From Chlorops oryzae (Eukaryota; Arthropoda; Insecta; Diptera; Chloropidae), in contig CM035807.1 of NCBI GenBank assembly GCA_020466095.1, positions 46,066,398 to 46,130,397 of the forward strand: DNA of 64,000 nucleotides, read 5' to 3'. The stretch's first letter is position 1, and each line of letters begins with the position of its first letter. Shown here one piece after another: positions 9,698 to 19,378 of this stretch. A program made the translations under genes and the position numbers. The notes beneath the pieces are model-generated. The model made no database searches, was not told the DNA's origin, and saw only the letters and a program-made list of their open reading frames with translations.

Positions 9698-10651
9698 TCA
9701 CCTCAACGTCAAATGGCATTCCATTGCAACCAGCCTGTGCCGAGATGTGAATGATATGCGCAGCACATCCAATTCCAATTAAATTTGGGTTATTTTCGCG
9801 CAGTCTTGCAAAACATTGTTCTCACCGCCCCGTGTAATGCCGCCAAAGTTAACTTTAGCATTATCAGCAGCAAAGCCAACGATTTTACTTTTTATACCAA
9901 ATGTGGTTGCTACAGTATTCATGCTCAGCTCACTTATAGAAATATACTTTTCGTCCTGATTCGTTAGTTAACTGCAAAACTTTCACTTTGGATGCATCGG
10001 TCAACAAGCTTACAAAACGGCTCTCGTTGAGATTGCTTTTCACTTGCTTAATAACATACGGAGCAATTATATTTAGTGCAATTGCTTCGCTCTTGGTTCG
10101 CGAACATTTGAACTTATCCAGTTGAAAAACACTTCGGAAAATTTTTGATGCGCAATCGATAGAACGAAAACTGTGACTTTACAAAATAACGTGGTATGTC
10201 CAGACTCCTTCGAACATCGCATTTTTCAAAGCAGTGTTATCACATTCCTCAGGAAAAAGGAACTAACTTTTTGGGAGGTAGCTGCGGCTGAAATACCCTT
10301 TTGGTGCTTTTCTGTTTTTAGGTGTGCTTCTATATATCATTTCCCACTATATCCAAAATGAAAGTCATGGTGACACAAATTACAAGTTACGTTATTCTTA
10401 TATTTTGTTTTCATTATAAATGGAAATTTATTTTTCAATACGGTGTTAAAATGCAACTCCGTCTACCCTCTTCCGAATTTCACAATACTTTTGAACAGCG
10501 AAGGTGTGCATTTTTCGATGAGACTATTGATAGTTTTTCGTTTGAATGCTTTTCCCCCTTTTACATAAGGGCAATTATTGCTGGCAATTTTTCTCAAATA
10601 CTTGTTTTTAGTTGCCCTCTCTTGCACACGTTTGAAAAAATTTCCCACCAA
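9698..10651 (-). pseudogene. hAT transposase relic, 5' part
   Basis: Minus-strand reading from about 10651 downward shows a BED-type zinc-finger stretch (TCNLCHHDFHFGYSGKW near 10350) and then the RNase H-like fold region of hAT transposases (SKIVGFAADNAKVNFGGIT near 9870, followed by a degenerate AAHIIH-like region near 9740). Several frameshifts and stops are present. The relic continues at 1548 beyond the LTR insertion. It is older than the LTR element. Confidence 0.7.
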
Positions 10652-11151
10652 TTTTTAATTTTTTCATACGTCAGGTGCAACGGTCGTTGTAACGATTCCG
10701 GAGTGTTCTTGCGGAGTAAGCCAAGCGACGTATTAAAAAATGAAGATGAACTGCCACAAGCCAGCGAAATCGGAAGAGCTCGATGTCTACCTTACGTCGT
10801 CGTTGGAGATGATGCATTTCCTCTGCAAACGCACTTGATGAAGCCGTACCCATACCATACCCAATCCCAAGAGAAACAAGTCTTCAATAAAGGGCTATCC
10901 CGAGCAAGACACGTCATGGAGCATGCTTTTGGGATACTCTCCAGTAGATTTAAGGTCTTTTTTTGCTCCAATGCAGGTTTGAGTGGGTGCAAAAAGTTGC
11001 TGGCATGTTGTGCTCTACACAACTTTTTAATGGCAATGAGTGAACACCAGCTGAGATCGTCTGTAACGAAGAAATTAATGGCAGCCATTCTTCTTCATCT
11101 GACACGCCGTACAACCCACGCAGGGGTGAGGCAGAGAACATTTATGAACTA

Positions 11152-12453
11152 AGGACTGTCCCAGAAAAACCTGTCCTTTTGTTTTTAGGCTATTTATAAA
11201 AAAGTGTTAACTCTATAGCAACATATTTGGTACCTAAATAAAGTATAAATATTTCAGATTAAAAAAAAATACTCATTCGTAAAATAAAAGAGCTACTGAA
11301 AAGATGTCGTCTCAACAAGAAGAAAAGCGGAAAGCAATTATTTACAAACACCTGGAAAATCCAAACACCACGTACAAAAAGATCGCTAAGGAAGTTGGAG
11401 TGTCCGAAAAAACTGCCGGTAGGACCATAAAACGATACAGATAGCTTACCCCTTTATCAAAAACACCAGGATCAGGGAGAAAAAGTGGTCCAGCGAACCA
11501 AGCGGTGGCCCAGAACGTTAAGCGGCTGTTTACTCAGAATCCAGGCACTTCGGTTCGTGATATGGCAGCAAAAGCGGGAACATCGAAGTCAAGTGTTCAA
11601 CGGATAAAAAAAAGTTTACAACCTAAGGAGCTATAAAGTACAAAAAGTACCTGATAGGTCAGAAGAAAAGGACGCCGAAGCCAAGAGGAGGGCTCGAAAA
11701 CTGTATCGCGATTACCTGCCCAAATTTGATTGCGTGATCATGGACGATGAAACGTATTGCAAAGCGAATTTCAAGCAGTTACCTGGACACGGATATTATA
11801 CTGGGGTTAGAAGGGGTGGAGCATCCTCTAAATTTATCACCGAAAAACATACCAAATTTCCAAAGAAATACATGGTGAGGCAGGCCATTTGCAAATGTGG
11901 CCTTCGAAGTAAGGAATTTGTGACGGATCGCACAATCAACACCGAAGTTTACATCAGAGAGTGTCTGGACCGGCGTTTGCTGCCTTTTATACGTCAACAC
12001 CAAGGTTCAGTACTATTTTGGCCTGACTTAGCAACATCTCACTACGCCCAGAGAACGATGGTTTGGTACCAAGCCAATAATGTCACTGTGGTACCAAGAG
12101 AAGCAAATCCTCCGAATTGCCCCGAACTTCGTCCAATCGAAAAATATTGGGCTTTAATGAAAATGAACCTTAAGAAGGCCAAAAAAACTGCGAAGAACAT
12201 CGAAATATTTCGACATAAATGGCGTCGGGCATACACTAAAGTGAACGAAAGGTCGGTAAAAAACCTAATGGAGGACCTTATAAAAAAGTGTATAATTTTT
12301 TTTAAGTGTATTTTTTTCAGTGTAATTAAAATTTTTATTTATTTTGTAGTGTTCACTTAATAATAAACTGAAAGAATTTAAAAAAAAAAACATCATTGGT
12401 TTTTTTGCAATAAAAAAAAAAAACAAAAGGACAGTTATTTCTGGGACAGTCTT
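11152..12453 (+). mobile_element. Tc1/mariner-superfamily element, DD37E type
   Basis: A 1302-bp element flanked by TA (11150-11151 and 12454-12455). Terminal inverted repeats start RGACTGTCCCAGAAA and extend about 34 bp to TGTCCTTTTGTTTTT with few mismatches. It encodes one transposase in the plus direction and interrupts the Harbinger transposase. Confidence 0.9.
11304..12360 (+). pseudogene. DD37E transposase (one stop, one frameshift)
   Basis: Starts ATG at 11304 with a helix-turn-helix region (YKKIAKEVGVSEKTAGRTIK). TAG at 11442-11444 and a one-base frameshift near 11615 break the N-terminal third. From about 11640 the catalytic part is open: VIMDDETYCK (first Asp), VLFWPDLATSHYA (second Asp) and ELRPIEKYWAL (Glu). 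There are exactly 37 residues between the second Asp and the Glu, the DD37E signature known from insect and other ITm elements. Transposase inactive as it stands; damage is light, so insertion was fairly recent. Confidence 0.85.
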
Positions 12454-12595
12454 TATTTCAATGAAGAAGGAATTCTGGATTGGTGTCAGTCTAACTAATT
12501 TGCCATTCTTTTATTCTATCATGAATTACTTTCATTTACATTCTACTGTAAATAGTTAATAAAAACATCACTTCGTATTTAAATTAAAAATTTAT

Positions 12596-12850
12596 TTAAT
12601 TTTTATTAAAGCTATTGACAAAAAAAAAAAAAAAAAACATCAAAAGTGTTACTTCATCCGAGCTATCAAAGCTATCCGAGCTATCCGAGCCATAGCTATT
12701 AAATACAAAAATTAAAGTCGTAAATTCATCACAGTTCTTAGATCTATCAAATAAAAAAAATTTAAGTGGTAAATTCATCGCAGTCCTTATAGCTATTACA
12801 TAAAAAAAAAACAATTCTCAGAGCTATTAAATAAAAAAATAAAATTCTTA
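12596..12850. repeat. AT-rich imperfect tandem repeat
   Basis: Degenerate units built on AGAGCTATTAAATA followed by A-runs and TAAATTCATCGCAGT, repeated about four times; it includes a short run of CCGAGCTAT. It lies between the Harbinger transposase and the MADF gene. No coding potential. Confidence 0.55.
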
Positions 12851-12901
12851 AGCAACGAAAGGCAAGATCGGAAAAAGTAAAATTCATTTAAAAAAATGCA
12901 A

Positions 12902-13522
12902 TCACACGTCGAAGTCATTGTCTTCAAAAATGCCTCTCATTGAAAGCTGCAGTATGTCCTCTGTTGTTACGGAAGATGAAGAAGTGGCGGCTTCGTTCTC
13001 CGTCTCGAAAATTTCAATGTATTTCCTCATGACCATTTGAACCTCCCAAGCCGCATTCTGCTTATGCCTTCTGCTCACAGACTCCATTTGAGAGGCTACC
13101 GCCGTACCAAGCCAAGTAAACTCCAGTGCTTTTTTCTTCTGGGCAATTAGCTCTTTAAAGCTAGAAAATTCCGATTCGCACTCAGCCATTTTTTTCCTAT
13201 TTTCAATTGGTCAAAGCACCACAATCTCGGCTGATAAATCTCGCATGTGCCACATTTTTTTAAATTAGAGATGAACTTCACCTGGCGGAGGTACTGTGTA
13301 CGGAGGTTCTTCCATTTCTTCTTTACATCGTCCACCGTGATACCAACAATTTGGCCCTGCATATCCTCCATTATTTGATAGAAGGCTTTTGCCTTCGCGA
13401 GCCGGTCCATGTATGCCGGTATGTATACAAACAAGGATTTTTTGGACTAGCAAAATCAGCTTTTCTACATCTTGGCGTTTCCAGATCTTTTCAATTTTTT
13501 TATATTTAATATATATTTGCAA
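12902..13522 (-). pseudogene. MADF/Myb-SANT-like protein of the Harbinger element
   Basis: Minus-strand protein with a MADF-type DNA-binding region: IWKRQDVEKLILLVQK (13490-13440), IPAYMDRLAKAKAFYQIM, then VDDVKKKWKNLRTQYLRQVK and a later WCFDQLK. Frameshifts near 13435 and near 13190 separate three segments. The C-terminal part (FSSFKELIAQKKK to SMRGIFEDNDFDV) is acidic at its end. Harbinger elements typically encode such a trihelix-like accessory protein next to the transposase, often divergently, and this is probably that partner. A host MADF gene relic is the alternative. Confidence 0.65.
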
Positions 13523-14160
13523 TATAATCGTATTTATTCGAAATATTTTCTTCTCTTAAATTGCACTGATCACGGCGACCTCATGGCGTCAACTTAACGA
13601 AAACGAATGAAGCAAACGTCAAAAACAACCCCGACGCCAATTTCACGTTTGAAAGTAAGAAAGAGATGCACAAAGCGTATCGCACAAAAGTGCCTGTACG
13701 AGCAAATCGCGACAGCAATTTTTCCCTTACCTTCCCCGTACATCTTCTCCCCTACAAACTCGCGAGTTGCGCCACTAAAATTGCGTAGTGTAGAAGGCCT
13801 AAATAATGCTTTAATAAGTGCATTTGAATTATCAATATTTTTTTTTGGTTTTTGAACATAAGCAAATTTTATTCTTTTTTTTTTCAATTCAATTCAATGC
13901 TTTGAATTTCCGAACTCAATAATATGATTTGATATTTTGCCGATTTATTTTCGTTTATCACGCCCAACAATTTTGAAAACAAAATTGATTAAGATTAAAT
14001 GAATAAATTAATTAATTAAAAGCAGCACCCAATTTTGTTTGCTTAATGCCAAGGATTAGTAGTAACTGACAAAACGAATCTCTGAGTATATGCGCTTCGT
14101 AACAAAATTGACACTTACGTATTATATATAAACATCCAACAAATCAGTATTTTTAAGAAA
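13523..14160. other. Intergenic or repeat-derived, nothing recognised
   Basis: AT-rich sequence with ORFs on both strands that match no family I recognise. It probably contains the end of the Harbinger element, but no convincing terminal repeat was found. Confidence 0.4.
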
Positions 14161-14167
14161 AAATATT

Positions 14168-14410
14168 TTAAGCTAAGTTTATATTAATTTTTCTTGAAGA
14201 AGAAGACATAGAATCGAGGACCTCGTCGCACGTTATTTCAATGTCTCGGTCAACGTTTAAGAGCGCAAATCCATTTAATCGCTCTTCGCCCGATTTGTTT
14301 CGAAGATATGTTTTTAATCTTCTCAAAAAGGAAAACGACCGTTCACTTGATGCGACCGAAATTGGAAAGGTTGCGAAAATTTTTAAAAGGCGATATATAA
14401 AAAGATACAA
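14168..14410 (-). pseudogene. hAT transposase C-terminal dimerisation domain
   Basis: FATFPISVASSERSFSFLRR followed by LKTYLRNKSGEERLNGFALLNV is the conserved hAT C-terminal (dimerisation) motif. Only about 80 residues remain; the upstream part is missing. It is unrelated by position to the hAT relic at 1-10.6 kb. Confidence 0.8.
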
Positions 14411-14537
14411 GCTTTTATAGCAGTAATTTAGGCAGTAATTTAAGCTTTTGAATTTATCGTTGTGTTCTTCGATACACTGATATCAATGACACCTCTTACT
14501 CAAGACAATTACTGACCGTCATGACACAAGAAAACAA

Positions 14538-15301
14538 CCCAGCAAACATTTGCATAAGCTTTTTACAAAGGTGCTTACTATTCATTTGCTTCCAAGAAAT
14601 TTTCCAAACTTTTTCCAAGCATATATGTGCTATATTAGATTCGCAAACATTTCCCAAACGCTTTCCAAATGTGTTTTATTTTATATATTAATTCTAGCAC
14701 GCGCGAATGAGATCTCTCGGTAGCGTAATGGGAGCGTGTTGCGATTTGTAACCTGGAGGGCTCGAGTTCGATTCCTGTCTCGGGCGAAAAAAGATTGTGG
14801 AAAAATTGGGACGTAGAAAAGATATCTGAGGTAAAATTTGATCCACTTAGAGGGGAGAAAGAAAGTTGGCAGTTATAAATTTAGGTTCATATCCGGTCGT
14901 CAGAAACGTAATGCATACACATGTGCTTTAAAAAAAAATTTTTTTTTTTATAAATGTTTGGATGAAAGCTAGATATTCCTCTAAGTTTTGAAATATTATT
15001 TAAATGTTATATTATCTACCTAAGTATTTAAAAAAAAAATAAAAAAAATAAAAAAAAAAAACCCCTCCCCGCAGCGGGGATTGAACCCGCCTACATCGGA
15101 TTGGTACTGCTTGTTTAGGCTTGGAAAATATTTAATTCGATTGCTTGGATTTATATGTTTTCCAATTGAATATAATTTCTGAAATCCAATTGAATAAAAA
15201 GGGAGCCGTTTTGGTTATTTACACTTGAATTCCAAATAAATTCCAACACTTGGATTCAAGCCTTTTGTTTACGGGCGCAAGTTACTTCCAATTGTTTAGT
15301 A
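14538..15301. mobile_element. MITE with two convergent tRNA-like modules, copy 1
   Basis: Left end CCCAGCAAACATTTGCATAAGC equals that of the copy at 46828; the right end is cut before the terminal repeat. Near the left (about 14705-14786, plus strand) is a tRNA-like block with an A-box-like TAGCGTAATGGGAG and a B-box GAGTTCGATTCC. Near the right (about 15062-15095, minus strand) is a second B-box, GCGGGTTCAATCCCCGC, embedded in a perfect T-arm-like hairpin. The two modules face each other across about 270 bp of shared sequence (GGAAAAATTGGGACGTAGAA). Confidence 0.65.
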
Positions 15302-15890
15302 AGCGTATAGCCGATGACCACAAAGAAACAGTAAAAAAAATTCTAAGATTGCCAAGAAAAAATAAAGAAGTGCTATCACGTAATGGACAGGTCTAGTCAA
15401 CCAGTGTTCTTAGTTGAAGTCTTTATATTTAAATTTCAGCGAAACTATTGAACATGGAGCACTGATAAATATGTATGATGCAAATTATAACCAGGAATTG
15501 AAGCCTATGTTAAGCAGAAAAAATTTAAAAAAAGTTCGTCGGTAGTTTAAAAAAATATTTTATTGTCTTGTCACGTACCGACAAAGTACGTCACATGTCG
15601 GACAGAGTAAGCTATTAGAGATTAGCTATGTAAATAGTTTTCTAAATGCAGCCAAAAAATACCATAACAATTTTTTTTTATGTTCGCTGTGCACAATTAA
15701 ATGTACGACTTCGCGCTTCAGCAATTTTTAACTGTCTGTCTGAGCTGTCTGCGTTGCTCAATCGTTTTGAATTTTTTTTCACCTGAACGCACGTAAGGAC
15801 ATCTTTGAACATGCTCAAGTGCAAGCTGTTGTGATAACTAGAAACACACAAAACGAGATTTGGGCCTTATTAGGAGCTGGGCCTTATTTA
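15302..15890. other. Unassigned AT-rich sequence
   Basis: No ORF, terminal repeat or RNA gene is supported. A local GTACCGACAAAGTACG string near 15580 is only a short palindrome. Confidence 0.3.
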
Positions 15891-15894
15891 GCTC

Positions 15895-17545
15895 ATTACC
15901 TTAGCTTAATTAAAATTCTCGAAAATAGAGTTTTATACCAAGATTAAGTATGATGGGTTTCAATACGCTTGGGCGGGTGCAACATTCTTAAAAATGGCAA
16001 ATTAAAAAATATGTTGCATACTTCTCGGCTATACCTTTGATTGATATTCATCAATATGATTTTTCTGTATAGTCATTCCATGTGAATTTGTGTAACAAAC
16101 AACAAACAAGAATAAAAAATTGCTTAATCCTACACAAAAATCTAGCCACAGTCCAAATACTCCCTAATTCCACTGAAAAATCTTTTCCAAATAAAAAGGA
16201 TATTTTCGACTGCGGCGTCAGAAAGGAATTTTAAAGCTTTGTTTACTTTTCGATAAGTACTATCTTAAATCACTGAAGAAAGCAGTTTTTAGGTTCCTGT
16301 TACGAAGTGTCCTTGAGATATCCTTGAAAGATATTTTTTGGTTATGGTAATGATGAAACAAACGTTGGCTGATGCTAATATAAAAGAGAATCACATCCTT
16401 TTTTTTATTTTTCACTCAGAAAAATTTTTAAATAAAAAAAGAGATCAGAATACCTTTTAAAAAAAAAAATCATAAAAAACATCACTTCAAGTTGAAAAAA
16501 ACAGTACTCTTCGCCGTACACATGTATATTTCATGAAAGCAAAGCCATTAAGATAGTGTGCAACTTCTTTTGCTGTGACATCATCACATTCACTTCGTAC
16601 TTCCCGAATAATTCAGCCTAATAAAATGAAGAATCTAATAGAAAGGGAATAGGAAAAATCGAAGTAAATATTTTGCAAAGGTACCCCCCATGAAATTTTT
16701 ACCCGGTCTTAGACGAATAGCAACCAAAATAATGTTGATTTTTCATTAAACCATTCCTTCAACATATTTTCTCCTTTTTCAAGTCGAATAAAATACATTT
16801 GGGCCAAAAACAGAATGTCGCCGAAAAACATTCTTTTGGGCGAAAAAAGCAGTACACCGTTTTGAGGTCGAAAAACAGTACAACTCTGCGAAAAACAGTA
16901 CAGATACGAGCCTTAGCCATACCTGAACCATTTCATATTTTATTTCATTTTTTATATTTGTTTTTTAAATTCAGGCGCTACCGGAATAAAAAAAAAAGTT
17001 TATTTAGAGCTTAGAAGCATGACTCGTTCTATAATATTCGTTCTCAAGTTTTAAACACAAATCGAGGGCTTGCGGTAAATCCACCGGTTCTTTAATCTCT
17101 AAAAGCCTGGGAATATCTCAATTTAATCCTCTTATAAATGTATCGAGAGCTTTTACACGGTAGGAGTCAATGAAAAGGTTGAGAGCTTCTGATCCCACTT
17201 CAATACAGGATATTTTATTAAGAATAACAGTGAAAGGTGGGAATAAACTTGTTGGTAGAATTCCAAGGTTGTCGACCTTCCTGCATTAATGATGGTTAGA
17301 TTTTTCTGTAGGATTAAGCAATATTTTAATCTTGTTTGTTGTTTGTTACACAAATTCACATTATATGACTGTACGGAAAAATCATATTGATGCATATCAA
17401 TCATAGGTATACCCGAGAAGTACGCAACATTTTTTTTTAACTTGGCATTTTTAAGGATGTTGCACCACCCTTTTCGTATTGAAACCTATCATACTTAATA
17501 TTGGTATAAAACTCTATTTTCGAGGATTTTAATTAAGCTTGTAGC
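15895..17545. repeat. Inverted repeat of an LTR-element fragment
   Basis: Arm 15895-16205 and arm 17195-17545 are reverse complements with moderate divergence. Shared blocks include AAAATAGAGTTTTATACCAA, TGATTGATATTCATCAATATG and GTGAATTTGTGTAACAAACA. The right arm runs into a recognisable gag relic (17026-17404, minus), so the arms are probably two head-to-head copies of the same LTR retrotransposon region. The spacer (16206-17025) is AT-rich and contains three CGAAAAACAGTACA-like strings at 16820-16910. Confidence 0.65.
17026..17404 (-). pseudogene. Gypsy-group gag relic
   Basis: Minus-strand segments RSTTLEFYQQVYSHLSLLF, then YRVKALDTFIRGLN (followed by a stop) and [20 protein letters not shown] with LKLENEYYR match the capsid end of insect Ty3/gypsy gag proteins. 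A frameshift near 17215 and a TGA near 17119 break the frame. No pol or LTR is recognisable next to it. Confidence 0.65.
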
Positions 17546-17818
17546 ATGCCTCGAGCAACAAAAAAAAAAAAAATGTCTTGGAAAAATATCCTTCCACGGG
17601 AGCATGTATTGGTCTTAGCGAAATTTCCTGAAAATTATTTTCTGAGTAATTTTCTATATTTGTACTTTAGCATGAACACTCTATCTTTATAATTGTCTAA
17701 AGATATTATTTTTTTAATGTTTCTCTAAAAAACCCCTTTTTCAAGAATATTCAGGAACTATAGTAGTTAGAGAGCCAAAACTAGGTGCAAATTAAATGTT
17801 TTACATTGACCTTAACAG

Positions 17819-18130
17819 TTAAACAGCTAAAATTGAAATCGGATTCTGGGGCGGAATCACTATGCTTATTGTGCTATACCCTTTTGTTGGCTTTGAGGCG
17901 AAATGGGGTAGATTTAAAGTCTCCAGCTCAATCCGTTTAATTAAGCGCTTAAAGACAGGTAAGATACCCCATTGTGCGTCGATTGATATGATACACCCAT
18001 TTTTCATCTGTACCACACTTCGAATATATAACTTAAATTTATTGCGATTTAACATCGGCAAAACTGCCTCTGAAGAACGAATGCGACCGTTTGCTCACAC
18101 GGCACTCGTTATACGCAGAGCTATCGCTTG
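17819..18130 (-). other. Unidentified minus-strand reading frame
   Basis: An open frame (MPMLNRNKFKLYIRSVVQM... to PPQNPISILAV) that could extend upstream to about 18130. Composition is protein-like and less AT-biased than its surroundings, but no domain is recognised. It may be a retroelement gag or a chance frame. It lies 590 bp downstream of the GATA exon on the same strand. Confidence 0.25.
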
Positions 18131-18646
18131 AGTACATGTTCATGTCATTCGTTAAAACAACACTTTTAGTGGCCGATCCTTTCGTGTGCACTCAATTTGC
18201 GACCGTTCATATCCTGTATAAGGATTTTGTTATGTTTTCTGGAATCATAATTTTTACGTCTTACGCATCCTTCATCAACAGCTGGCACGAGCACATTTTA
18301 ATCAAGCATGCTACATCTTTACCATGTGTCTCTGTGAATCAAGTATCGGATAATGTTCATCAAAGCATTGTCTGGTTTCTTTTTTTTTTTTGTTATAATT
18401 GTATTATTTAAAATTTTTTTTTGTTTGTCAAAAAAAAAGTCTTATCAAAACTCGAAATTCACTTTCCAATGATTTTTTATAAACCGAAGGTGTTTCGCAA
18501 AAAATTTTTTAGCTCACAATAGTGAGAGTACTGGTACATTTTTACAGGTCATAATTGGAGGCTAGACAAACTGAAGTGAAAGACAATATTAACCTAATCG
18601 ACATATCATGTTCGTAATATTTATACGGCAGTATAAAGTAAAATAT

Positions 18647-18883
18647 TTAAGTTACTAGCTTACTATTTTTGGATGATTTCTCAAAGTTCTTTGGGCGCCT
18701 TCGTCTAGTATGGATTGTATCCCTCCTCATCGAAGTCGGCCTCTCCACACCGTGAAGTTTGAAGTACAGCCCACAGGCGTTACACACCATATCTCCTCGA
18801 ACACTTCGACGCCATATAGTGGTAGTTACTGTTGCACAATTGGAACAGCACATTTCTTTCTGCGGTTGGGTTAAGACATTTGT
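18647..18883 (-). CDS. Terminal exon of a GATA-type zinc-finger transcription factor
   Basis: The exon encodes one complete GATA finger, C-x2-C-x17-C-x2-C (CSNC...CNACG), with the canonical WRR and [15 protein letters not shown] stretches and a basic tail ([13 protein letters not shown]). Such proteins bind (A/T)GATA(A/G) sites in the nucleus. Upstream on the minus strand TTATTAG precedes GCCACAAATG, a good splice acceptor at 18884, and the reading frame is open from there; TAA at 18647-18649 ends it, so this is likely a last exon. HGVERP and [14 protein letters not shown] resemble the Drosophila GATAd / Bombyx GATA-beta group more than pannier or serpent, from memory. Upstream exons would lie beyond 19 kb on the minus strand and were not found. 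It is the only convincing host gene in the window. Confidence 0.8.
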   Translation of the reverse strand, partial: TNVLTQPQKEMCCSNCATVTTTIWRRSVRGDMVCNACGLYFKLHGVERPTSMRRDTIHTRRRRPKNFEKSSKNSKLVT

Positions 18884-19378
18884 GGCCTAATAAATATAGA
18901 TGTATAAATGCATTTTATATTTCAATGCGAAATTATTTTTCATTATTTAAATAAATTTCGAAATAGGAATCAAAATTGCTAATATAAAAGATTAAGCCGG
19001 CAATAATCAACATTTTCATAACAATTTCATTTTATATATCATATCGAATCTATGGACGTAATATATATTTAATGCGATACGGCATATCAATTTGAGCTTC
19101 ATTTCGTGGTTTCAAATATTCTTAAATCAAAACTGTCATACGAAAAATATGTAACATGTATATAAAAAACAAAACCAAAAAGGAAAGATTTAATGTCCTT
19201 TTCGTTTCAAAATAAATAAATATACGTATATAATCAGCCTTAGAAAGCTCAACCAATTTCTAGTATTCAATTAGAGTTGCTTGAGTCAACATTTAATTTG
19301 ATTCATGATCACTGGCAAATGTGGATGAATAAAAATTTGTACCACTTTTTATAAAATTAAAACTAGTTTTGATCCCAA

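Larger units (their letters stand above)
10668..12498 (+). pseudogene. PIF/Harbinger transposase, C-terminal half, interrupted by a Tc1-type element
   Basis: DDE nuclease of the HARBI1/PIF family. The visible part runs from CNGRCNDSGVF through YVVVGDDAFPLQTHLMKPYP (catalytic Asp region) and FNKGLSRARHVMEHAFGIL (the R-x2-E-x-A-F-G signature) to CALHNFL. The first catalytic Asp and the N-terminus are absent; coding similarity begins just after a pyrimidine-rich stretch ending CAG (10660-10675), so an intron boundary is possible. At 11150 a TA-flanked transposon (11152-12453) is inserted; removing it restores the same frame for a last exon-like tail (NEEGILDWCQSN, stop 12496-12498). The upstream part of the long reading frame (10322-10667) overlaps the antisense hAT relic and is not Harbinger-derived. 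Confidence 0.75.

Noticed and set aside
10322..10667. N-terminal extension of the Harbinger transposase
   Set aside because: This stretch is antisense to the BED-finger part of the hAT relic and shows no Harbinger similarity.
14705..14786. Genuine tRNA gene
   Set aside because: A- and B-box-like motifs are present but the acceptor stem and anticodon arm do not close; repeated inside a MITE, so treated as tRNA-like.
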